In this document: positions 55,001 to 62,462 of the stretch, in pieces
How positions within the stretch are numbered: position 1 is the first letter of the stretch
Layout: every line of letters starts with the position of its first letter
From: Polaribacter aestuariivivens
GTDB taxonomy: Bacteria; Bacteroidota; Bacteroidia; Flavobacteriales; Flavobacteriaceae
Direction: 5' to 3'
DNA length: 64,000 bases
NCBI RefSeq assembly: GCF_005885675.1
Contig: NZ_VANR01000001.1
Span: 372,001 to 436,000, forward strand
The notes under the pieces: model-generated
Seen by the model: only the letters and a program-made list of their open reading frames with translations
Database searches by the model: none
Told to the model about the DNA's origin: nothing
Made by a program: the position numbers and the translations under genes

Positions 55001-55204
55001 TTAAAAGAAGGCTTTTTAGGGTTAGAAGATTCATCTACTTTAAACTTTTCTATCATTGGTAATAATTTGTTTGTAATTACAGAAAACCCTCATTTTGACC
55101 CAGAACAATTAGCAGTTCAAGGAAATGGTTTTGTAAGTGGTGTAGAAGATATGAGTTATGCTACTAGTAGAAGTTTAGGATTTAAAGTAGGGTTTAATTT
55201 TTAA
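52010..55204 (+). CDS. SusC/RagA family TonB-dependent outer membrane transporter
   Basis: 1064 residues with a signal peptide (ending TFAQ). A carboxypeptidase D regulatory-like domain (about 22-95, VTGTVTDKNSGEKLPV) precedes the plug domain (about 115-220, with ITIRGEASFSNNNPLFIVDG and VTVLKGPSAAALYGTRA). The beta-barrel runs to a terminal phenylalanine. It imports a ligand across the outer membrane with energy from TonB. It is 70 bases after the DUF2064 gene and 10 bases before the SusD partner. In this operon the ligand may be an organoarsenic or nucleoside-like compound rather than a glycan; this is inference. Confidence 0.95.
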   Translation: MKHIFMWIFMLCVSITFAQTKVTGTVTDKNSGEKLPVVSVTNQQGNGTTTDENGNYSIIVNSTSDILTFTYLGYKTQKITVGNRMNINISLVEEETNLNEIVVTALGLNRKTKELGYVVQELKAKELTEVKTANFLDNLSGKLAGVTISQGATGVGSSSKITIRGEASFSNNNPLFIVDGTPINNNTVFNFTDESATGFQEIDFGNGAMEVNPDDIESVTVLKGPSAAALYGTRASNGVIVINTKDGSKKKGLGISINSSLTLDTAFRLPEFQNEYGQGNGGNFAYVNGLGGGVNDVISYSWGPRLDAGNLIPQFDSPVILADGTIVRGGDTSLYSGNTITPTLFKSNPDNLKDFYQTGVTTINNISINDSFERGSYRLSFTDLDSESIIPGVNLERKTLALKTNFNPTEKTRVTSTINYVNSSSDNRPSNGYGSENVNYSLVAWGPRSLNIDSLRDYWQPGLEGVQQYNFNYRYFDNPFFILNENTNSFNRDRVFGNIAVNHKFTEKLSVSFRSGMDYSSEKRQFNRNFSSNRFANGAYAEHDVFYREINTDFLLNYTDNFGDFSFDASFGGNRLDQTASTKQAQTTNLAQPGIFSLNNAASPVEFFQFNSKKRINSLYGIAKFGYKDYLYLDITGRNDWSSALATPFSVDGVSFFYPSVSTSFILSNATELPKSISFAKLRASVAQVGNDTNPYQTSGAFVSQTAFNGQPTFSNQDFIPNANLKPEITTSYEIGADVRFFKDRLNVDFTYYNSTTKDQIISLPIAVSSGYNQQVVNGGRVNTQGVEVILGGTPIKNENFRWNTTFNFATNRAVIKDLPQEDGRLTLAYSRIYDSANQTVFFQVEEGGRVGDMYGTGYQKNENGDFLINDDGTFIADNTLKKIGNYNPDFTLGWSNSFSYKNWNASFLFDWRQGGEIVSRTRALGNVGGQLAETAFRPDAGIVAQGVNVNTGQPNTVAVGAESYYRQFYDRNHEENNVYDASFLKLRQFSIGYQLNLKEGFLGLEDSSTLNFSIIGNNLFVITENPHFDPEQLAVQGNGFVSGVEDMSYATSRSLGFKVGFNF

Positions 55205-55214
55205 GAAAGTTATT

Positions 55215-56654
55215 ATGAAAAAATTTATATATATCATCGCAATTTTAGCAATTACATTTGCAAGTTGCACTAAAGATTTTGAAGAAATAAATACAAATCA
55301 AAACTCGCCAGTTTCCGTGCAACCAAGTCTACTTTTAAGACAAGTTATTTATGATTATGGTGAGCAAATGAGTTACGAAGGTTTTGCTGCAGGTAACTTG
55401 TTATCACAACATTATGCTCTTTTAGATTTCAATTTATTTGACAGACACGATTTAAAAAGTCCACAATTAGGTGGAAATCCTTGGCCAATATTTTTCACCA
55501 ATTTACGTGACAATGAAATTATACTCAAAAAATCTCGTGAAACACCTGCTTTCGCTGTTTATGAAGGACCATCTTTAATTTTAAAAGCATATATGGCTGC
55601 AGCATTAACAGATATTTTTGGTGATGTTCCTTACTTTGAAGCATTTAATGGTGTAGATGGAACTGTAACTCCAAAATACGATTTACAGGAAGACATTTAT
55701 CAAAAAGAAAAAGGAATTTTAGATAATTTAGATAAAGGAATTGCTGCAATAAAAGCATATAAAGCTGCAATTCCTCTAGAAGGAGATATATTATTTAATG
55801 GCGATTTAAATGCTTGGGTACGTTTTGCAAATTCTTTAAAAATTAAATATTTAATGCGCATTTCTGGTAAAGTTGATGTTTCAAATCAGTTACAAACCAT
55901 TTTTACAGCTGGAAATTACATTAAAAATAATAGTGAAAATGCCACTTTTGATTTTACAAACACAGCTCCAAATAATTTTAGATTTGCGCAGTTAAGAGAT
56001 GGAGATTTTACAAATTTTGTAATGTCAGAAACTGCTGAAGAAATTTTTGCTGATTTAGATGATAACAGAGTAACTACTTTTTATCAACCTTTTAAAAATT
56101 CTAATTCCAACGAATATAACGGTTTAATCAACGGAATTAATGCCTCTACCACTACTCCATCTCCAAATGACTATTCTTTAGTGGGTACAATTTTTAGAGA
56201 AGATACTTCTACTTTAGACGCAAATTTTATGACTGCTTGGGAAACTAGTTTTTTATTGGCAGAAGCTGCTCAAAAAGGTTTGATTTCCACAAACGTAGAA
56301 ACTTTATACAACAATGCAGTTACATTGGCTTTTGAATATTGGAATACAAATTTACCAGCAATATATTTAGCTGGAAATGCTAATTTAAACGCAGTAGGAA
56401 AAACACCATTAGAGCAAATTATCACTCAAAAATGGATTGCAAATACAATTAATGGTTACGAAAGTTGGATTGAATTCAGAAGAACAGGATTTCCAGCTTT
56501 AAAAAATGTTGCTGCAAGTTTAAATAACGGTTTAATTCCTGTAAGAATGCCATATCCTGCAGATGCAGCTGCATTAAATGCAGAAAATTATAAAGTTGCA
56601 GAAACTGCAACAAACGGAAATAGTTTAGATGTAAAAGTTTGGTGGAACGAGTAA
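55215..56654 (+). CDS. SusD/RagB family surface lipoprotein
   Basis: 479 residues. The lipobox FASC (Cys at about 18) is followed by TKDFEEINTNQNSP, typical of SusD-like proteins. The helical TPR-like core (ADIFGDVPYFEAF near residue 134, then LFNGDLNAWVRFANSLKIK) and the C-terminal GYESWIEFRRTGFP, MPYPADAAALN fit the SusD_2 type. It caps the SusC barrel and binds the substrate at the cell surface. Confidence 0.94.
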   Translation: MKKFIYIIAILAITFASCTKDFEEINTNQNSPVSVQPSLLLRQVIYDYGEQMSYEGFAAGNLLSQHYALLDFNLFDRHDLKSPQLGGNPWPIFFTNLRDNEIILKKSRETPAFAVYEGPSLILKAYMAAALTDIFGDVPYFEAFNGVDGTVTPKYDLQEDIYQKEKGILDNLDKGIAAIKAYKAAIPLEGDILFNGDLNAWVRFANSLKIKYLMRISGKVDVSNQLQTIFTAGNYIKNNSENATFDFTNTAPNNFRFAQLRDGDFTNFVMSETAEEIFADLDDNRVTTFYQPFKNSNSNEYNGLINGINASTTTPSPNDYSLVGTIFREDTSTLDANFMTAWETSFLLAEAAQKGLISTNVETLYNNAVTLAFEYWNTNLPAIYLAGNANLNAVGKTPLEQIITQKWIANTINGYESWIEFRRTGFPALKNVAASLNNGLIPVRMPYPADAAALNAENYKVAETATNGNSLDVKVWWNE

Positions 56655-56700
56655 AAAAATGAATCCTTTTGTTTTAATATAAAGGGGTTTTTATAAAAAT

Positions 56701-58035
56701 ATGGATATAATTAATTGGCAATGGCTTTTGGTAATAAGTTCAAGTTTAATCTTGTTCTTTTTATCTCCGCTCGCAAAAACAACAGACCAGTTTTTTAAGG
56801 CTGTAAACCAAAAAAAAGCACCTAATACTTTAGTATTAACTGGAAGCTTAATCATTTCTTGGATTTTTGCAAAAAGTATTACAAATGCAGCAAATTTAGG
56901 TTTGTCTTTTGGTATTGTTGGTGGAGTTGCCTATGCTGGTTATTATCTTTCTTTTGCAGTTGCTGGTGTTATTATTTATCAATTACGAGTAAAAGGTGGT
57001 TTTACGAGTATTCATCAATTTTTAACATCTAGATTCGGAAAAAAAGCAGTGGCTGTTTTCTCTATTCTAATAGCTTTTCGGCTTTTTAATGAAGTTTGGA
57101 GTAACACCATGGTTATTGGAAGTTATTTTGGAGAACAGGAAAGTGCTTCTTATTATTGGTCTATTCTTGTGTTTACAATTTTAACCTTAGGTTATGCTTT
57201 AAAAGGTGGTTTGAGTAGCTCTATTTTTACAGATGTCATTCAAATGGTTTTATTTTCTGTTTTGCTAATTATTATTTTAGCGACTATTTTTTCTGCTGAA
57301 GAATTTACAACGAAAGAAATCATTACGTCAGGAAAATGGAGTTTTGAACTAGGTTTAAACCTCTTTTTTGCGGCTCTTATTCAATCTTTTAGTTATCCTT
57401 TTCACGATCCTGTTTTAACAGATAGAGGTTTTATAAGTTCACCAAAAGTAACACGTAAAAGTTTTTTATGGGCAAGTATTTTAGGTGCAATTTGTATTAT
57501 TTTATTTAGTGTAATTGGTGTATATGCGCAGTCACAAGGTATGAAAGGGCAAGCAGCTGTAGAAGTTGGTAAAGCCTTGGGTGTTGTAATTTTATTGGTG
57601 ATAAACTTTATTATGATTACTTCTGCTGCTTCTACATTAGACTCTACATTTTCATCATTTTCTAAGTTATTATCTGTAGATTTAAATTTAGGAAAAACGG
57701 TTTCTTTCGGAAGAATTTCCATGATAATTGTGGCAGTTTTAGGAACATTACCCGTATTTTTTGGAGCAGAAATTTTATCGGCAACCACCATTTCTGGAAC
57801 GATGGTTATCGGGTTAACACCGGTTTTTATCTTTTGGAATATAAAAGTGCCAAAAATCAGTTTTTATGCAAGTGTAAGTTGTGGTTTAATTTTTGGAATA
57901 CTTTTAGTTTTTAACAAGTTTCCTGAGTCACTAATTTTTACAAAAGGAAAATATGCAGATTTACTTTGGGTAAATCTTTGGGGTATTTTAAGTTGTATCA
58001 TTTTATATTTTATTCCAAAATGGATCAAGAAATAA
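56701..58035 (+). CDS. Sodium:solute symporter (SSS) family transporter
   Basis: 444 residues with about 12 membrane segments. Family features are visible in the helices GLSFGIVGGVAYAGYYLSF, FTSIHQFLTSRFGKK and LRLFNEVW-like segments, and in the core TSAASTLDSTFSSFSKLLS near residue 305. It would carry a solute across the inner membrane with sodium, completing an uptake route after SusC/SusD. It overlaps the next gene by 16 bases. Confidence 0.9.
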   Translation: MDIINWQWLLVISSSLILFFLSPLAKTTDQFFKAVNQKKAPNTLVLTGSLIISWIFAKSITNAANLGLSFGIVGGVAYAGYYLSFAVAGVIIYQLRVKGGFTSIHQFLTSRFGKKAVAVFSILIAFRLFNEVWSNTMVIGSYFGEQESASYYWSILVFTILTLGYALKGGLSSSIFTDVIQMVLFSVLLIIILATIFSAEEFTTKEIITSGKWSFELGLNLFFAALIQSFSYPFHDPVLTDRGFISSPKVTRKSFLWASILGAICIILFSVIGVYAQSQGMKGQAAVEVGKALGVVILLVINFIMITSAASTLDSTFSSFSKLLSVDLNLGKTVSFGRISMIIVAVLGTLPVFFGAEILSATTISGTMVIGLTPVFIFWNIKVPKISFYASVSCGLIFGILLVFNKFPESLIFTKGKYADLLWVNLWGILSCIILYFIPKWIKK

Positions 58036-58847
58036 AACATTTAGGCAAAATATCGGGTAAAACACTCATTTTTGGAGGTGTTTACAGCAATTTACAAGCT
58101 TTGGAAGCTTTAAAACAAATTGCTGAAAAAGAAAATATTTCGCCAGAAAATTGTATTTGCACTGGAGATATTGTGGGTTATTGTGCACAACCTGAAGAAA
58201 CTGTGCAATTATTAAAATTATGGGGAGTTCATAGTATTGCTGGAAATGTAGAAATTCAATTAAGAGAAAATGCAGCAGATTGTGGCTGTGATTTTAGAGA
58301 AGGTTCACGTTGTGATGGTTTTTCTCAACTTTGGTATCCTTATGCACAAAGTAAATTGTCTGAAAATTCGTTGGAGTTTTTAAAAACAATTCCCAATCAT
58401 ATTTCCTTTGAATATGGAAATAAACGAGTAGTTGTTGTACATGGTTCTTATTTTAATGTATCAGAATTTATTTTTAAATCTACAGATTGGGCAGTAAAAG
58501 AACCCAATTTTGAAGCAACAAATGCTAATGTTATAATTGGCGGACATTGTGGTTTGCCTTTCAATCATCAAGAAAAAGACAAACTTTGGTTGAATGCAGG
58601 AGTAATTGGAATGCCAGCTAATGATGGAAATTCATCAGTTTGGTATGCTGTTTTAGATGATTCAGATAATAGTTTTAACTTTACACATAAAACACTAGAG
58701 TACAATTACAAACTAACCAGTAAATTAATGCAAAATGGCTTGCTTCCTGAAGAATATTCAAGAACAATTGTCACAGGAATTTGGGATAATACAGAAATTT
58801 TACCTCCAATTGAAACTGGTTTACAAGGCTTTGGAATTCAACTTTAA
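58020..58847 (+). CDS. Atypical metallophosphoesterase
   Basis: 275 residues from the ATG at 58020, inside the end of the symporter gene; a longer upstream start adds hydrophobic sequence. Recognised by GDIVGYCAQPEETV (about 46), the GN motif SIAGNVEIQ, VVHGSYFNVSEF and GGHCGLPFNH. The first metal motif, normally GDxHG, reads GGVYSNLQALEAL, so the Asp and His ligands are missing. The GNHD motif is GNVE. Metal use or activity may therefore differ from the YfcE-like group. A phosphoesterase in this operon could act on a phosphorylated sugar or nucleotide intermediate. Confidence 0.8.
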   Translation: MDQEIKHLGKISGKTLIFGGVYSNLQALEALKQIAEKENISPENCICTGDIVGYCAQPEETVQLLKLWGVHSIAGNVEIQLRENAADCGCDFREGSRCDGFSQLWYPYAQSKLSENSLEFLKTIPNHISFEYGNKRVVVVHGSYFNVSEFIFKSTDWAVKEPNFEATNANVIIGGHCGLPFNHQEKDKLWLNAGVIGMPANDGNSSVWYAVLDDSDNSFNFTHKTLEYNYKLTSKLMQNGLLPEEYSRTIVTGIWDNTEILPPIETGLQGFGIQL

Positions 58848-58857
58848 AATTTAAAAA

Positions 58858-59352
58858 ATGAAAAAAATATTCATCCTTTTATTATTAGTTTCCACAACAG
58901 TTTCTGCACAAAAAAAACTAGATAAATTATTAGATAAGTGGAATACCAGAAATGTACCTTACATTTCTGTAGAAACACTAGCGTTACCAAAAACAAAAGC
59001 TATTTTACTAGACGCTAGAGAAGAAAAAGAATTTAATGTTAGCCATTTAAAAGGTGCAATTCGTGTTGGTTATGATGATTTTAAATTAAAAGAAACTTTA
59101 AAAAAAATACCAAAAGATAAAAACACCAAAATAGTGGTGTATTGTTCTTTAGGAATTCGCTCAGAAACTGTTGCTCACAAATTAATTGAAGAAGGTTACA
59201 CAAACGTTTACAATTTATATGGAGGCATTTTTGAATGGAAAAACGCCAATTTTAAAGTAGTAGATACACTTGGAAACGAAACTGAAAAGGTACATGCTTT
59301 CAGTAAAAACTGGGGCAAATGGCTTAAAAAAGGAAAAAAAGTTTATGAATAA
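58858..59352 (+). CDS. Secreted rhodanese-like protein
   Basis: 164 residues with a signal peptide ending in VSAQ. One rhodanese domain: ILLDAREEKEFNVSHLKGAIRVG (read in parts, about 49-71), the catalytic loop VVYCSLGIRSE with Cys96, and LYGGIFEWKNAN. The six-residue loop C-S-L-G-I-R fits sulfurtransferase-type rhodaneses. Arsenate reductases of the Acr2/Cdc25 type use a longer loop, so reductase function is less likely. Its end overlaps the next gene by 8 bases. Confidence 0.9.
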   Translation: MKKIFILLLLVSTTVSAQKKLDKLLDKWNTRNVPYISVETLALPKTKAILLDAREEKEFNVSHLKGAIRVGYDDFKLKETLKKIPKDKNTKIVVYCSLGIRSETVAHKLIEEGYTNVYNLYGGIFEWKNANFKVVDTLGNETEKVHAFSKNWGKWLKKGKKVYE

Positions 59353-59959
59353 AAACCTACTGCTAATATTTACTAGAAATCCTGAATTAGGAAAAGCAAA
59401 AACTCGTTTAGCAAAAAAAGTTGGTGACGAAACTGCTTTAGAGATTTATAAGTTTTTATTAGAAAGAACCAGAAATATTTCTTCGGAAGTAAAAACTGCA
59501 GATAAAGCTGTTTATTATTCCGTAAAAATTCGAGAAAATGATATTTGGAACCCTGAAATTTTTCAAAAACACCAACAATTTGGCGAAGATTTGGGCATTC
59601 GAATGAAAAATGCTTTCAAAAACGGATTTGATGCTGGCTACAAAAAAGTATTAATTATTGGGAGTGATTTATACGATTTATCGTCTAAAAATATAGAAAA
59701 AGCGTTTCATGAATTAGATACTAATGATGTGGTTATTGGACCTGCAGAAGATGGAGGTTATTATTTATTAGGCATGAATTCTTTGGAAGAAAATGTCTTT
59801 AAAAATAAAGATTGGGGAACAGAAACTGTTAGAAAAGACACTTTAACAGATTTAAAAAACAAAAAAGTGAAATTATTAGAGTTTAAAAACGACATAGATG
59901 TATATGAGGATATTGAAAACATCCCAGAAATCATGAATACGTTTATCAACTCTAAATAA
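59345..59959 (+). CDS. DUF2064 / TIGR04282 arsenosugar biosynthesis glycosyltransferase-like protein
   Basis: 204 residues from the ATG at 59345; a longer frame lies inside the rhodanese gene. The N-terminal LLLIFTRNPELGKAKTRL has the canonical nucleotide-sugar binding signature. GEDLGIRMKNAF, IIGSDLYDL and GPAEDGGYYLLGM follow in the family order. Related to GT-A-fold transferases. Known annotation of such genes beside arsS is arsenosugar biosynthesis glycosyltransferase, but the biochemical reaction has not been proven to my knowledge. Confidence 0.88.
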   Translation: MNKNLLLIFTRNPELGKAKTRLAKKVGDETALEIYKFLLERTRNISSEVKTADKAVYYSVKIRENDIWNPEIFQKHQQFGEDLGIRMKNAFKNGFDAGYKKVLIIGSDLYDLSSKNIEKAFHELDTNDVVIGPAEDGGYYLLGMNSLEENVFKNKDWGTETVRKDTLTDLKNKKVKLLEFKNDIDVYEDIENIPEIMNTFINSK

Positions 59960-59965
59960 TTTTGT

Positions 59966-60667
59966 ATGAAAACAACACTACTTTCACTATTTTTTGTATT
60001 CCTTTTTTTTCAAACAAATGGACAGTGTTCAGAAAATTTGAATGGCTTTGGTAACAATCCAGATGATAGTTCTTACAATGTTACTGGCGACGTTTCTATC
60101 ACATTAAACACAAACAATACTGTTACATTAAAATTAGCTAGTAATTTCAGTACAGCTTCTGGACCAGATGTTCGTGCTTTTTTAGTTGATTCTAATGGAA
60201 AATCGGATGCTGTTTTAGCACAAACTTTAATTGCCGATTTGAATCATTTTGAAATTGGCTTAACACAACCAAGTGGAGCACAAACTTATACTGTTGCAAT
60301 TCCAACTGGAAAAGACATCACAAAATTTGATAAAGTTTTCTTTTACTGTTTACAATTCAATCATTTTTGGGATTTAGGAACATTTAATAATTTTACTTCA
60401 TCAAACTGCAGTGTTTTATCTGTGAATAGTTTTGACATCCAGAAAATAAAAGTATATCCAAATCCAGCAAAAACCGAAATTCGAATTCAAAATATGAATG
60501 CAAATTCTGCAGAAATTCGTATTTTTAATGTTTTAGGAAAACAAGTTTTTTATCGAAAGAAAAACGCATTAAAAGTAATTGACGTTTCTTTCTTACAACC
60601 AGGAATTTATATGATTAAATTTTCTGTTGAAAATGCGTCTAAAACTCAAAAATTGGTAATTCAGTAA
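59966..60667 (+). CDS. DM13-like domain protein with T9SS sorting domain
   Basis: 233 residues with a signal peptide ending in NGQ. The domain (about 22-145) contains VTGDVSITLNTNNTVTLKLA and GPDVRAFLVDS, then a core with two cysteines (FFYCLQFNHFWDLG), matching the DM13 electron-transfer-type beta domain with a semi-conserved cysteine. A C-terminal T9SS sorting domain begins at about 157 (KVYPNPAKTEIRI). It is exported to the cell surface. Its redox role is only inferred from the DM13 family. Confidence 0.8.
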   Translation: MKTTLLSLFFVFLFFQTNGQCSENLNGFGNNPDDSSYNVTGDVSITLNTNNTVTLKLASNFSTASGPDVRAFLVDSNGKSDAVLAQTLIADLNHFEIGLTQPSGAQTYTVAIPTGKDITKFDKVFFYCLQFNHFWDLGTFNNFTSSNCSVLSVNSFDIQKIKVYPNPAKTEIRIQNMNANSAEIRIFNVLGKQVFYRKKNALKVIDVSFLQPGIYMIKFSVENASKTQKLVIQ

Positions 60668-60711
60668 TTGATTTTAATACTGAATAATCATAATAAATAA
60701 ATTCAGTATAC

Positions 60712-61527
60712 ATGAAACTACAACAATTAAAAGAAACAATTGGTTTTTTAAAATCTAACGGAGTTATAAACCCAGAAATAGGAATCGTTTTAGGTACAGG
60801 TTTAGGCAAATTAGTAGATGAAATATCTATTATATCTGAAATTACATATGCAGATATTCCTCATTTTCCACAAGCTACTGTAGAGTTTCATTCCGGAAAA
60901 TTAATTTATGGAAACTTATCTGGTAAAAAAGTAATTGTAATGTCTGGTCGTTTTCATTTATACGAAGGTTACAATCCATGGGAAGTTACTTACGGCATTA
61001 GAACAATGCATGGTTTAGGTATTAAAAACTTACTTATTTCTAATGCAGCTGGCGCTATAAATTTAAATTATAAAAAAGGTGATTTAATGCTGATTGAAGA
61101 CCACATAAACCTTCAAGGAAGCTCACCTTTGGCATTTAAAGGAGCCAAAGATTTTGGAAATATTTTTGCAGATATGTTAGAACCTTATTCGAAAGAGATT
61201 AATGTACAACTAAACTTAATTGCTACAGAACAAAAAATTCAGTTACACAAAGGTGTATATGCCAGCGTTATTGGTCCGCAATTAGAAACAAGAGCAGAAT
61301 ATAGAATGTTGCAAATTTTAGAAGCAGATGCAGTTGGAATGAGCACAGTGCCAGAAGTTATTGTTGCCAAACAACTAAATTTACCTTGTGCTGCTATTTC
61401 TGTATTAACAGATGAATGCGATCCTAAAAACTTACAACCTGTAGATATTGCAGAAATTATTGCCATTGCTGGTGAAGCTGAGCCAAAAATGATTACACTT
61501 TTTAAAGAAGTAATTAAGATATTGTAA
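60712..61527 (+). CDS. Purine nucleoside phosphorylase
   Basis: 271 residues. The sequence follows the high-molecular-mass trimeric PNP family: GIVLGTGLGKLVDE (about 24-37), VMSGRFHLYEGYNPWEVTYGI with the phosphate-binding histidine, NAAGAINLNYKKGDLMLIEDHIN (read in parts), and AVGMSTVPEVIVA with the substrate methionine. It cleaves purine nucleosides to base plus sugar 1-phosphate. In this operon it could phosphorolyse the adenosyl arsenical made by ArsS, releasing adenine, which fits the proposed arsenosugar route. It stands 44 bases after the DM13 gene. Confidence 0.93.
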   Translation: MKLQQLKETIGFLKSNGVINPEIGIVLGTGLGKLVDEISIISEITYADIPHFPQATVEFHSGKLIYGNLSGKKVIVMSGRFHLYEGYNPWEVTYGIRTMHGLGIKNLLISNAAGAINLNYKKGDLMLIEDHINLQGSSPLAFKGAKDFGNIFADMLEPYSKEINVQLNLIATEQKIQLHKGVYASVIGPQLETRAEYRMLQILEADAVGMSTVPEVIVAKQLNLPCAAISVLTDECDPKNLQPVDIAEIIAIAGEAEPKMITLFKEVIKIL

Positions 61528-62412
61528 ATGAACAAGTACATAGAAATCATAAAAGACTCCTATTCCAGTTACTGGAATTATCTTAAAAATTCTGTTTTAA
61601 TGGAACTGAATTGGGAGAATTATTTTTATGGTTTAATTATTATTTCTTTAGTAGTTTGGGGGTTAGAAGCTATTTTTCCTTGGCGAAAAAACCAATCATT
61701 ATTCAGAAAAGATTTTTGGTTAGACACTTTTTACATGTTTTTTAATTTCTTTTTATTAAACTTAATTGTGTTGATTGCTTTATCAAATTCTGCAGCTGAA
61801 ATTTTTAATGATATTTTAGGAATTATAGGTTTACAGCTCTCTAATTTTCAGTTATTAGATATTAATAAACTACCATTTTTTGCACGAATTTTTATCTTTT
61901 TTATTGTAGTAGATTTTGTGCAATGGTGGACACACAGATTATTACATAGATCTGAATTTTTATGGAATTTTCATAAAATACATCATTCAGTAAAAGAAAT
62001 GGGCTTTGCCGCACACTTGCGTTATCATTGGATGGAACCTGTAGTTTATAATTCTTTACGTTATATTCCATTAGCTATTATTGGAGGTTTTTCTGCACAA
62101 GATGTAGCTTTTGTACATTTTTTTAATATTACCATTGGACATTTGAATCACGCAAACATCAATTGGGATTATGGTTGGCTAAAATACATTTTAAACAATC
62201 CAAAAATGCACATTTGGCATCACTCAAAAGAATTACCAGAAGAAAGAAAATACGGTGTAAATTTCGGTCTTACACTAAGTATTTGGGACTATATTTTTAA
62301 AACAAATTACATACCACATTCAGGAAAAGATATTGAATTGGGTTTTGATGGTGATGAAAACTTCCCTAAAGGTTTTTTAAAGCAAGAATTGTATCCTTTA
62401 AGTAAAAAGTAA
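61528..62412 (+). CDS. Sterol desaturase family membrane di-iron hydroxylase
   Basis: 294 residues with about four membrane segments. Histidine boxes HRLLH, FHKIHHS and HIWHHS (near residues 139, 152 and 230) and the HLNHANIN motif match the fatty acid hydroxylase/sterol desaturase family. It could hydroxylate or desaturate a lipid. The gene begins immediately after the PNP stop (ATG at 61528), so it is the last gene of the operon. A link to lipid-bound arsenosugars is possible but only inference. Confidence 0.9.
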   Translation: MNKYIEIIKDSYSSYWNYLKNSVLMELNWENYFYGLIIISLVVWGLEAIFPWRKNQSLFRKDFWLDTFYMFFNFFLLNLIVLIALSNSAAEIFNDILGIIGLQLSNFQLLDINKLPFFARIFIFFIVVDFVQWWTHRLLHRSEFLWNFHKIHHSVKEMGFAAHLRYHWMEPVVYNSLRYIPLAIIGGFSAQDVAFVHFFNITIGHLNHANINWDYGWLKYILNNPKMHIWHHSKELPEERKYGVNFGLTLSIWDYIFKTNYIPHSGKDIELGFDGDENFPKGFLKQELYPLSKK

Positions 62413-62462
62413 ACCTGTTTTTCTTGCGAAACGCAGAAAAGTAAAAAAAAATTTAAAGTAAT

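Noticed and set aside
57966..58019. A longer start for the metallophosphoesterase.
   Set aside because: The extra residues are hydrophobic and coincide with the end of the symporter in another frame. The ATG at 58020 gives the expected N-terminus.
58858..59352. The rhodanese as an arsenate reductase of the Acr2/Cdc25 type.
   Set aside because: The catalytic loop CSLGIR fits sulfurtransferases. Arsenate reductases of that kind have a longer loop.
60677..60709. An inverted repeat (ATACTGAAT/ATTCAGTAT) before the PNP gene as a riboswitch.
   Set aside because: A single 9-base stem with a 15-base loop in AT-rich sequence. There is no further structure to support regulation.
62418..62440. A hairpin after the sterol desaturase gene as a terminator.
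   Set aside because: The stem is imperfect and followed by A rather than T on the plus strand, so it is not supported as a terminator.
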